Positions 9,471 through 21,093 of a DNA stretch of 64,000 nt are shown one piece after another (within the stretch, counting starts at the first letter, position 1; the number at the start of each line of letters is the position of its first letter). Location: assembly GCF_040958095.1 (NCBI RefSeq), contig NC_091156.1, positions 22,635,473 to 22,699,472 on the forward strand, written 5' to 3'. This stretch comes from Procambarus clarkii (lineage: Eukaryota > Arthropoda > Malacostraca > Decapoda > Cambaridae). Below the pieces are notes generated by a model that ran no database searches, was not told the origin of the DNA, and saw only the letters and a list, made by a program, of their open reading frames with translations. The position numbers were made by a program, and so were the translations under genes.

Positions 9471-12400
9471 GTTCACCACACCATACATGACCACAAGGTT
9501 GACCACACCAGCATACATGACCACAAGGTTCACCACACCAGCATACAGGGCCACAAGGTTCAACACACCACCATACATGACCACAAGGTTCACCACACCA
9601 GCATACGTGACCACAAGGTTCACCACACCAGCAAACATGACCACAAGGTTCACCACACCAGCAAACATGACCACAAGGTTCACCACACCAGCATACATGA
9701 CCACAAGGTTCACCACGCCAGCATACATGACCACAAGGTTCACCACGCCACCATACATGACCACAAGGTTCACCACATCAGCATAAATGACCACAAGGTT
9801 CCCCAAACTAGCATACATGACCTCAAGGTTCACCACATCAGCATACATGACCACAAGGTTCACTACACCACCATACATGACCACAAGGTTCACCACACCA
9901 TACATGACCACAAGGTTCACCACGCCACCATACATGACCACAGGGTTCACCACACCACCATACATGACCACAAGGTTCACCACACCATACATGACCACAA
10001 GGTTCACCACGCCATACATGACCACAAGGTTCACCACACCACCATACATGACCACAAGGTTCACCACACCAGCATACATGACCACAAGGTTCACCACACC
10101 ATACATGACCACAAGATTCACCACACCATACATGACCTCAAGGTTCACCACACCAGCATACATGACCACAAGGTTCACCACACCATACATGACCACAAGG
10201 TTCACTACGCCATACATGACCTCAAGGTTCACACCACCATACATGACCACAAGGTTCACCACACCACCATACATGACCACAAGGTTCACCACGCCATTCA
10301 AGACCACAAGGTTCACCACACCAGCAAACATGACCACAAGGTTCACCCCGCCAGCATACATGACCACAAGGTGCACCACACCAGCATACATGACCACAAG
10401 TTTCACCACGCCAGCATACATGACCACAAGGTTCACCACACCAGCATACATGACCACAAGGTTCACCACACCAGCAAACATGACCACAAGGTTCACCACG
10501 CCAGCATACATGACCACAAGGTTCACCACACTATACATGACTACAAGGTTCACTACACCACCATACATGACCACAAGGTTCACCATACATGACCACAAGG
10601 TTCACCACACCAGCATACATGACCACAAGGTTCACTACACCATACATGACCACAAGGTTCACCACACCACCATACATGACCACAAGGTTCACCACACCAC
10701 CATACATGACCACAAGGTTCACCACGCCATACATGACCACAAGGTTCACCACACCAGCATACATGATCACAAGGTTCACAACACCACCATACATGACCAC
10801 AAGGTTCACCACACCAGCATACATGACCACAAGGTTCACCACACCAGCATACATGACCACAAGGTTCACCACACCACCATACATGACCACATGGTTCTCC
10901 ACACAAGCATACATGATCAAAAGGTTCACCACACCAGCATACATGACCACAAGGGTCACCACACCACCATACATGACCACAAGGTTCAACACATCATACA
11001 TGACCACAAGGTTCACTACACCATACAGGGCCACAAGGTTCACCACACCAGCATACATGACCACAAGGTTCACCACCAGCATATATGACCACAAGGTTCA
11101 CCACACCAGTATACATGACCACAAGGTTCACCACGCCAGCATACATGACCACAAGGTTCACCACACCAGCAAATATGACCACAAGGTTCACCACGCCAGC
11201 ATACATGACCACAAGGTTCACCACACCAGCAAACATGACCACAAGGTTCACCACACCAGCATACATGACCACAAGGTTCACCACACCACCATACATGACC
11301 TCAAGGTTCACCACACCAGCATACATGACCAAAAGGTTCACCACACCATACATGACCACAGGGTTCACCACACCAGCATACATGACCACAAGGTTTACCA
11401 CACCATATATGACCACAAGGTTCTCCACACCAGCATACATGACCACAAGGTTCACCACACTAGCATACATCACCACAAGGTTCACCACACCACCATATAT
11501 GACCACAAGGTTCACTACACCACCATACATGACCACAAGGTTCACCACACCACCATACATGACCACAAGGTTCACTACACCACCATACATGACTAAAAGG
11601 TTCACCACACCAGCATATATGACCACAAGGTTCACCACACCAGCATACATGACCACAAGGTTTACCACACCATATATGACCACAAGGTTCTCCACACCAG
11701 CATACATGACCACAAGGTTCACCACACTAGCATACATCACCACAAGGTTCACCACACCACCATATATGACCACAAGGTTCACTACACCACCATACATGAC
11801 CACAAGGTTCACCACACCATCATACATGACCACAAGGTTCACCACACCATCATACATGACCACAAGGTTCACCACACCACCATACATGAGCACAAGGTCC
11901 ACCACACCAGCATACATGACCACAAGGTTCACCACACTATACATAACCACAAGGTTCACCACACCATACATGACCACAAGGTTCACCACACCAGCATACA
12001 TAACCACAAGGTTCACCACACTAGCATACATGACCACAAAGTTCACCACACCATACATGACCACAAGGTTCACCACACCATACATGACCACAAGGTTTCA
12101 CCACGCCAGCATACATGACCACAAGGTTCACCACACCAGCATACACGACCACAAGGTTCACCACACCACCATACATGACCACAAGGTTCACCACACCACC
12201 ATACATGACCACAAGGTTCACCACACCATACATGACCACAAGGTTCACCACTCCAGCATACATGACCACAAGGTTCACCACGCCACCATACATGACCATA
12301 AGGTTCACCACGCCACCATACATGACCACAAGGTTCACCACACCACCATACATGACCACAAGGTTCACCACACCAGCATACATGACCACAAGGTTCACCA

Positions 12401-15050
12401 CACCAGCATACACGACCAAAAGGTTCACCACACCACCATACATGACCACATGGTTCTTCACACCAGCATACATGACCACAAGGTTCACCACACCAGCATA
12501 CATGACCACAAGGTTCACCACAGCAGCATACATGACCACAAGGTTCCCCACACCAGCATACATGACCACAAGGTTCACCACACCAGCATACATGACCACA
12601 AGGTTCACCACAGCAGCATACATGACCACAAGGTTCACCACACCACCATACATGACCACAAGGTTCACCACACCACCATACATGACCACATGGTTCTCCA
12701 CACAAGCATACATGATCAAAAGGTTCACCACACCAGCATACATGACCACAAGGGTCACCACACCACCATACATGACCACAAGGTTCAACACATCATACAT
12801 GACCACAAGGTTCACTACACCATACAGGGCCACAAGGTTCACCACACCAGCATACATGACCACAAGGTTCACCACCAGCATATATGACCACAAGGTTCAC
12901 CACACCAGTATACATGACCACAAGGTTCACCACGCCAGCATACATGACCACAAGGTTCACCACACCAGCAAATATGACCACAAGGTTCACCACGCCAGCA
13001 TACATGACCACAAGGTTCACCACACCAGCAAACATGACCACAAGGTTCACCACACCAGCATACATGACCACAAGGTTCACCACACCACCATACATGACCT
13101 CAAGGTTCACCACACCAGCATACATGACCAAAAGGTTCACCACACCATACATGACCACAGGGTTCACCACACCAGCATACATGACCACAAGGTTTACCAC
13201 ACCATATATGACCACAAGGTTCTCCACACCAGCATACATGACCACAAGGTTCACCACACTAGCATACATCACCACAAGGTTCACCACACCACCATATATG
13301 ACCACAAGGTTCACTACACCACCATACATGACCACAAGGTTCACCACACCACCATACATGACCACAAGGTTCACTACACCACCATACATGACTAAAAGGT
13401 TCACCACACCAGCATATATGACCACAAGGTTCACCACACCAGCATACATGACCACAAGGTTTACCACACCATATATGACCACAAGGTTCTCCACACCAGC
13501 ATACATGACCACAAGGTTCACCACACTAGCATACATCACCACAAGGTTCACCACACCACCATATATGACCACAAGGTTCACTACACCACCATACATGACC
13601 ACAAGGTTCACCACACCATCATACATGACCACAAGGTTCACCACACCATCATACATGACCACAAGGTTCACCACACCACCATACATGAGCACAAGGTCCA
13701 CCACACCAGCATACATGACCACAAGGTTCACCACACTATACATAACCACAAGGTTCACCACACCATACATGACCACAAGGTTCACCACACCAGCATACAT
13801 AACCACAAGGTTCACCACACCAGCATACATGACCACAAAGTTCACCACACCATACATGACCACAAGGTTCACCACACCATACATGACCACAAGGTTTCAC
13901 CACGCCAGCATACATGACCACAAGGTTCACCACACCAGCATACACGACCACAAGGTTCACCACACCACCATACATGACCACAAGGTTCACCACACCACCA
14001 TACATGACCACAAGGTTCACCACACCATACATGACCACAAGGTTCACCACTCCAGCATACATGACCACAAGGTTCACCACGCCACCATACATGACCATAA
14101 GGTTCACCACGCCACCATACATGACCACAAGGTTCACCACACCACCATACATGACCACAAGGTTCACCACACCAGCATACATGACCACAAGGTTCACCAC
14201 ACCAGCATACACGACCAAAAGGTTCACCACACCACCATACATGACCACATGGTTCTTCACACCAGCATACATGACCACAAGGTTCACCACACCAGCATAC
14301 ATGACCACAAGGTTCACCACAGCAGCATACATGACCACAAGGTTCCCCACACCAGCATACATGACCACAAGGTTCACCACACCAGCATACATGACCACAA
14401 GGTTCACCACAGCAGCATACATGACCACAAGGTTCACCACACCACCATACATGACCACAAGGTTCACCACACCAGCATACATGACCATAAGGTTCACCAC
14501 ACCATACATGACCACAAGGTTCACCACACCAGCTTACATGACCACAAGGTTCACCACACCAGCATACAGGGCCACAAGGTTCACCACACCAGCATACGTG
14601 ACCACAAGGTTCACCACACCACCATACATGACCACAAGGTTCACCACACCAGCATACGTGACTGCAAGGTTCACCACACCAGCATACATGACCACAGGGT
14701 TCACCACACCAGCATACATGACCACAAGGTTCACCACACCAGCATACATGACCACAAGGTTCACCACACCAGCATACAGGGCCACAAGGTTCACCACACC
14801 AGCATACGTGACCACAAGGTTCACCACACCACCATACATGACCACAAGGTTCACCACACCAGCATACGTGACTACAAGGTTCACCACACCAGCATACATG
14901 ACCACAGGGTTCACCACACCAGCATACGTGACCACAAGGTTCACCACACCACCATACATGACCACAAGGTTCACCACACCAGCATACGTAACCACAAGGT
15001 TCACCACACCAGCATACATGACCACAAGGTTCACCACACCAGCACACATG
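9471..15050. repeat. 30-bp minisatellite array, block 1
   Basis: About 186 tandem units built on the core CATGACCACAAGGTTCACCA followed by CACCAGCATA or close variants. The usual unit is 30 bp, and a common 27-bp variant lacks three bases. Because 27 and 30 are multiples of three and the unit has no stop, long spurious frames arise on both strands (MTTRFTTPAY or HDHKVHHTSI repeats forward; VVNLVVMYAG or GEPCGHVCWC repeats reverse). They end and restart arbitrarily, so I treat them as non-coding. Confidence 0.97.
10862..14459. repeat. Two near-identical 1,799-bp tandem blocks within the minisatellite
   Basis: 10862-12660 and 12661-14459 repeat the same series of about 60 variant units in the same order, offset by 1,799 bp. 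Rare variants recur at the same positions (for example the ATGGTTCTCCACACAAGC unit at 10890 and 12689). One of the few differences is CACTAGCATA at about 12010 against CACCAGCATA at about 13809. A further nested duplication of about 270 bp occurs inside each block (11401 and 11670 in the first). Confidence 0.9.
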
Positions 15051-15320
15051 TCTCCGTGGTGTAGTGGAAAGACACTCGCCTGGCGTTCCGCGAGCGCTAT
15101 GACATGGGTTCGTATCATGGCCGGGGAGGATTTACTGGGCGCAATTCCTTAACTGTAGCCTCTGTTTAACGCAACAGTAAAATGTGTACTTGGATGAAAA
15201 AACGATTCTTCGCGGCAGGGGATCGTATTCCAGGGACCTGCCCGAAACGCTACGCGTACTAGTGGCTGTACATGAATGTAACGACTCTTGTATATATCTC
15301 AAAAAAAAAAAAAAAAAAAA
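15051..15320 (+). mobile_element. tRNA-derived SINE, copy 1
   Basis: A 270-bp element inserted in the minisatellite. The head looks tRNA-like, with an A-box-like TGGTGTAGTGG and a B-box-like GGGTTCGTATC, followed by an unrelated body and a 20-base poly(A) tail. Flanking CATG on both sides (ACATG at most) is the only candidate target duplication. Compared with copy 2 it has a few substitutions, including one in each promoter box. The RNA polymerase III promoter role is inferred from the family. Confidence 0.85.
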
Positions 15321-16664
15321 CATGACCACAAGGTTCACCACACCACCATACATGACCACAAGGTTCACCACACCACCATACATGACCACAAGGTTCACCA
15401 CACCATCATACATGACCACAGGGTTCACCACACCACCATACATGACCACAAGGTTCACCACACCAGCATACATGACCACAAGGTTCACCACACCACCATA
15501 CATGACCACAAGGTCACCACGCTACCATAAATGACCACAAGGTTCACCACACCACCATACATGACCACAAGGTTCACCACTCCAGCATACATGACCACAA
15601 GGTTCACCACACCAGCATACATGACCACAGGGTTCACCACACCACCATACATGACCACAAGGTTCACCACACCACCATACATGACCACAAGGTTCACCAC
15701 GCCACCATACATGACCACAAGGTTCACCACACCAGCATACACGAACACAAGGTTCACCACAGCACCATACATGACCACAAGGTTCACCACAACACCATAC
15801 ATGACCACAAGGTACACCACAACACCATACATGACCACAAGGTTCACCACGCCACCATACATGACCACAAGGTTCACCACGCCACCATACATGACCACAA
15901 GGTTCACCACACCAGCATACATGACCACAAGGTTCACCACATCAGCATACATGACCACATGGTTCACCACACCAGCATACATGACCACAAGGTTCACCAC
16001 ACCAGCATACATGACCACAAGGATCACCACACCACCATACATGACCACAAGGTTCACCACACCATACATGACCACAAGGTTCACCACACCAGCATACATG
16101 ACCACAAGGTTCGCCACACCATCATACACGACCACAGGGTTCACCACACCACCAAACATGACCACAAGGTTCACCACACCAGCATACATGACCACAAGGT
16201 TCACCACACCACCATACATGACCACAAGGTCACCACGCTACCATACATGACCACAAGGTTCACCACACCAGCATACATGACCACAAGGATCACCACACCA
16301 CCATACATGACCACAAGGTTCACCACACCATACATGACCACAAGGTTCACCACACCAGCATACATGACCACATGGTTCGCCACACCATCATACACGACCA
16401 CAGGGTTCACCACACCACCAAACATGACCACAAGGTTCACCACACCAGCATACATGACCACAAGGTTCACCACACCACCATACATGACCACAAGGTCACC
16501 ACGCTACCATACATGACCACAAGGTTCACCACACCACCATACATGACCACAAGGTCACCACGCTACCATACATGACCACAAGGTTCACCACACCAGCATA
16601 CGTGACCACAAGGTTCACCACACCAGCATACATGACCACAAGGTTCACCACACCAGCACACATG
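15321..16664. repeat. 30-bp minisatellite array, block 2
   Basis: About 45 more units of the same satellite between the two SINE copies. Several 29-bp units (AAGGTCACCACGCTACCATA) break the three-base periodicity here. Confidence 0.96.
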
Positions 16665-16934
16665 TCTCCGTGGTGTAGTGGTAAGACACTCGCCTGGCGT
16701 TCCGCGAGCGCTATGTCATGGGTTCGTATCCTGGCCGGGGAGGATTTACTGGGCGCAATTCCTTAACTGTAGCCTCTGTTTAACGCAACAGTAAAATGTG
16801 TACTTGGATGAAAAAACGATTCTTCGCGGCAGGGGATCGTATTCCAGGGACCTGCCCGAAACGCTACGCGTACTAGTGGCTGTACATGAATGTAACGACT
16901 CTTGTATATATCTCAAAAAAAAAAAAAAAAAAAA
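16665..16934 (+). mobile_element. tRNA-derived SINE, copy 2
   Basis: 270 bp, near-identical to the copy 1,614 bp upstream and with the same satellite junctions (GCACACATG before, CATGACC after the 20-base poly(A)). Sharing both junctions means the SINE and its flanks were copied together by duplication of the array and not inserted twice. Promoter boxes read TGGTGTAGTGG and GGTTCGTATCC. Confidence 0.86.
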
Positions 16935-19036
16935 CATGACCACAAGGTTCACCACACCACCATACATGACCACAAGGTTCACCATACATGACCACAAGGT
17001 TCACCATACATGACCACAAGGTTCACCACACCATCATACATGACCACAGGGTTCACCACACCACCATACATGACCACAAGGTTCACCACACCAGCATACA
17101 TGGCCACAAGGTTCACCACACCACCATACATGACCACAAGGTCACCACGCTACCATAAATGACCACAAGGCTCACCACACCACCATACATGACCACAAGG
17201 TTCATCACTCCAGCATACATGACCACAAGGTTCACCACACCAGCATACATGACCACAGGGTTCACCACACCACCATACATGACCACAAGGTTCACCACAC
17301 CACCATACATGACCACAAGGTTCACCACACCATCATACATGACCACAGGGTTCACCACACCACCATACATGACCACAAGGTTCACCGCACCAGCATACAT
17401 GACCACAAGGTTCACCACACCACCATACATGACCACAAGGTCACCACGCTACCATAAATGACCACAAGGTTCACCACACCACCATACATGACCACAAGGT
17501 TCACCACACCACCATACATGACCACAAGGTTCACCACGCCACCATACATGACCACAAGGTTCACCACACCAGCATACACGAACACAAGGTTCACCACAGC
17601 ACCATACATGACCACAAGGTTCACCACGCCACCATACATGACCACACGGTTCACCACACCAGCATACACGAACACAAGGTTCACCACACCACCATACATG
17701 ACCACAAGGTTCACCACACCAGCATACGTGACCACAAGGTTCACCACACCAGCAAACATGACCACAAGGTTCACCACACCAGCATACATGACCACAAGGT
17801 TCACCACGCCAGCATACATGACCACAAGGTTCACCACGCCACCATACATGACCACAAGGTTCACCACACCAGCAAACATGACCACAAGGTTCACCACACC
17901 AGCATACATGACCTCAAGGTTCACCACATCAGCATACATGACCACAAGGTTCACCACACCACCATACATGACCACACGGTTCATCAAACCACCATACATG
18001 ACCACAAGGTTTACCACACCCGCATACATGACCACAGGGTTCACAACATCAGCATACATGACCACAAGGTTCACCACATCAGCATACATGACCACAAGGT
18101 TCACCACACCATACATGACCACAGGGTTTACCACACCAGCATACATGACCAAAAGGTTCACCACACAATCATACATGACCACAGGGTTCTCCACACCAGC
18201 ATACATGACCACAAGGTTCACCACACCACCATACATGACCACAAGGTTCACCACACCACCATACATGACCACAAGGTTCACTACACCACCATACATGACC
18301 ACAAGGTTCACTACACCACCATACATGACTACAAGGTTCACAACACCAGCATACATGACCACAAGGTTCACCACACCAGCATACATGACCACAAGGTTCA
18401 CCACACTAGCATACATGACCACAAGGTTCACCACACCACCATACATGACCACAAGGTTCACTACACCACCATACATGACTACAAGGTTCACCACACCACC
18501 ATACATGACTACAAGGTTCACCACACCACCATACATGACCACAAGGTTCACCACACCATCATAAATGACCACAGGGTTCACCACACCACCATACATGACC
18601 ACAAGGTACACCACACCATCAATCATGACCACAGGGTTCACCACACCACTATACATGACCACAGGGTTCACCACACCATCATACATGACCACAAGGTTCA
18701 CCACACCAGCATACATGACCACAGGGTTCACCACACCACCATACATGACCACAAGGTTCACCACACCACCATACATGACCACAATGTTCACCACGCCAGC
18801 ATACATGACCACAGGGTTTACCACACCACCATACATGACCACAAGATTCACCACACCACCATACATGACCACAAGGTTCACCACACCAGCATACATGACC
18901 ACAGGGTTCATCACACCACCATACATGACCACAAGGTTCACCACACCAAAATACATGACCACAAGGTTCACCACACCACCATACATGACCACAAGGTTCA
19001 CCACACCACCATACATGACCACAAGGTTCACCACGC
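16935..19036. repeat. 30-bp minisatellite array, block 3
   Basis: About 70 units of the same satellite. Its first part repeats the unit order seen after SINE copy 1, including the CATAAATG variant. It ends at the Gypsy insertion, whose target duplication CACGC is 19032-19036. Confidence 0.96.
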
Positions 19037-20057
19037 TGTTACGAACCCGGATCCAGCGTCCGAGCACGGAGCAGTGACGACCACGCCATCTGTGGGTCAG
19101 CTCCCGAAACCCCCACCAAATGGACGACGACACCTGGTGAGGACAAGGTGTACTGGCCACAAGGGCCAGTTTCCAGTCCGGTTCAGCTCACAGCACCGCC
19201 GTCGCTGACCTCTGGTGAGGTGGTGCTCAGACTACAACGCCATCTATGGAGTGGATATGTCGGGCGTTTGTGTCTGAGCCTGTAAGTGTGGTGCTTTAGT
19301 GTCCCTGTTATTGATGACGTGTCTGCTTACAGAGTCGACCTGGGACTGCTGTGATGGAAGTTGAGTCAGTCTACCCGAGGCAGCCGTCCCCATACCTTGT
19401 GCCTTGCTGCAGCAGCTGTGAAGTCGTCTCCCGGAAGAACACTGTGGTGTGTTACCCTGCCAGTGTAGTGGCAGTAGAAGGATTGTCTTACCTGTTACCG
19501 ACTGCTGGAGACGGTTATCCACTGGGGTTTTGAGGACAGGAGAGTGATTTGTGGTATCACACGAGGCTCCTGACTAGGGCGCTACCCTAGTATCGCTCGT
19601 GGAGTGGCCTGGCCAGCGTTGCTGATCCGGAACCTGCCAGCAGACCTGCTGGACTTGTGGTTGACGGCCTCCACGGCGGTGCCCCCAGTGGAACTGTGTT
19701 TTGGCTGGCCTGTGTTCGGGGTAGACTCAGCTTTATCGGAAGATTCGTCAAGAGACCACGAAAGCACCGAGGAGTTAGGACCGAGAGCGTGGATCCAGAG
19801 TCTTCAGGAGAAGAAAATTGTGTGAATAATTCTCCTGTATAGTGTAAATACCCCTCCCCCTGTGTACTCTTTTTATATATTATTTATTGGTGATGGTAAT
19901 TATAATCTTAAGTTCTTAACTTTATTTCCCTTCCCCTTTAAGTTACTTGCGTCACGGATCGCATCCCTTGAAAGCCACTACTGGCTTGGGGCCGGATACA
20001 ACTTACTCTAATAACATCAGAGTACGAATCCCGTTGCGTCCCGAGAGGGCCGTAACA
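19037..20057 (+). repeat. 5' LTR of Gypsy element
   Basis: 1,021 bp, TGTTACGAACCC to GGGCCGTAACA. It contains a TATA-like run (TTTTTATATATTATTTATT at about 19869-19887) that may serve as core promoter. Nearly identical to 23437-24457. Confidence 0.94.
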
Positions 20058-20060
20058 TAA

Positions 20061-20079
20061 TTGGCATCCCCAGCGGGAT
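20061..20079 (+). promoter_or_regulatory. Primer-binding site of Gypsy element
   Basis: TGGCATCCCCAGCGGGATC begins three bases after the 5' LTR and starts with TGG, as expected for pairing to a tRNA CCA end. The tRNA was not identified. Confidence 0.65.
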
Positions 20080-20176
20080 CCGTCCCCTTGTTAAGTATGT
20101 TTGACAGGGGTGGTGAAGTGGCGTAATCCCTGTATATAATTCCCCCTGTGTGTGACGATTGGGACGTTATACGTCC

Positions 20177-20396
20177 TGTGCGGTGCTCAAGAGTGCCTAA
20201 GTGCGATATTGTGCAGTGCGGTGCTCGCTGTGATTAAGTGCAATATTGCAGAACGAAGTGTTCGCTGTGATTCAGTGCAATATTGGGTAGTGCGGTGCCC
20301 GAAGTAATTACGTGCAATATTGGCAAGTGAAGTGCCAGGTGCGATAAAGTGCAATATTGGCGTAGAACAGTGCTCGGTGCGTTAAGTGCTAACGTG
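20177..20396 (+). repeat. 37-bp tandem repeats in the Gypsy leader
   Basis: Six degenerate units, four of them exactly 37 bp (20211-20358), each ending in GTGCAATATT or a close variant, lying between the primer site and gag. Position suggests a role in the genomic RNA leader such as packaging or translation initiation, but nothing in the sequence proves it. Confidence 0.75.
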
Positions 20397-20435
20397 TAAG
20401 CAGTGTGTTAAGTGCTAAGTGTTCCATCTGTGACA

Positions 20436-21014
20436 ATGGCAGAAAAAGCTACCATCGATGATCTGGACGAGGTTCAGGCTTTTCTGAACAGAGAGGACTG
20501 TCTTGCCAGATTAAAATATCTGAGCAAACCAGAGCTTGTACTAGTGAGCGCCTACCTGGAGATCAAGATCCGTGCCAGTGATTTCCGTGTGGAGATCTTG
20601 TCCAAGGTTCACCGGCACCTGAAGGCAGAAGAGAAACAGGAAGGCGAGGCTCCTAGTACAAAGGAAGGTGAGGAAATAGCTTCCACGGAAAAGGAAGATA
20701 AGGGCAGTGACATTGACAGTGATGCAGGCGAGCTTAATATTAGCTTTCTTACAGTCAAAATGCGCGCCCTAGAGATAAATCGTGAGATAGAATGGAAGAA
20801 ATTAGAAATGGAAAGAGAGAGACAAGATAAAGAATTGGCAATGAGGCGTCTAGAATTAGAACGAGAAAAAGAAAGAGAAGAACGAGAAAGAAAGAGAAGA
20901 ACGAGAAAGAGAGAGAGAAGAACGAGAAAAAGAAAGAGAAGAACGAGAAAGAGAGCGAGAAAGGGAAGAGAAACAGCGAGAGAGAGAAGAAAAAGAAAGA
21001 CAGAGACAACATGA
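20436..21014 (+). CDS. Gypsy gag N-terminal part with long E/R/K coiled coil, frame lost
   Basis: The ATG at 20436 (MAEKATIDDLDE) is preferred because it is the first ATG after the leader repeats. The protein starts with a small helical domain (FLNREDCLARLKYLSKPEL), then an acidic linker, then a long charged coiled coil (EREKEREERER and similar). Inside the purine-rich repeat at about 20880-20900 the phase changes: this frame turns into RRTRKRERR and stops at 21014, while the next phase continues the E/R coiled coil into the capsid region at 21094. A one-base slip in the repeat, a sequencing error or programmed shifting would each explain it. Confidence 0.75.
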   Translation: MAEKATIDDLDEVQAFLNREDCLARLKYLSKPELVLVSAYLEIKIRASDFRVEILSKVHRHLKAEEKQEGEAPSTKEGEEIASTEKEDKGSDIDSDAGELNISFLTVKMRALEINREIEWKKLEMERERQDKELAMRRLELEREKEREERERKRRTRKRERRTRKRKRRTRKRARKGRETARERRKRKTETT

Positions 21015-21093
21015 ACTAGAAGTATTACGATTAGGCGGTGGTCGGAGGCCAACCACGGAAACCAGTAGTTTCGATCCGGTAAGAAACATCAAA

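Noticed and set aside
15051-15130. Functional tRNA gene
   Set aside because: A and B boxes are present but the anticodon loop is about ten bases and the sequence continues into a SINE body with poly(A).
9423-19160. Long open frames of 180-726 codons on both strands with MTTRFTTPAY-, VVNLVVMYAG- or GEPCGHVCWC-type repeats
   Set aside because: They follow from a stop-free unit whose length is a multiple of three, occur in several frames and both strands at once, and switch phase at 29-bp units.
19244-19842. Small frames in the Gypsy LTRs
   Set aside because: They occur in both LTR copies, carry no recognised domain, and overlap in several frames.
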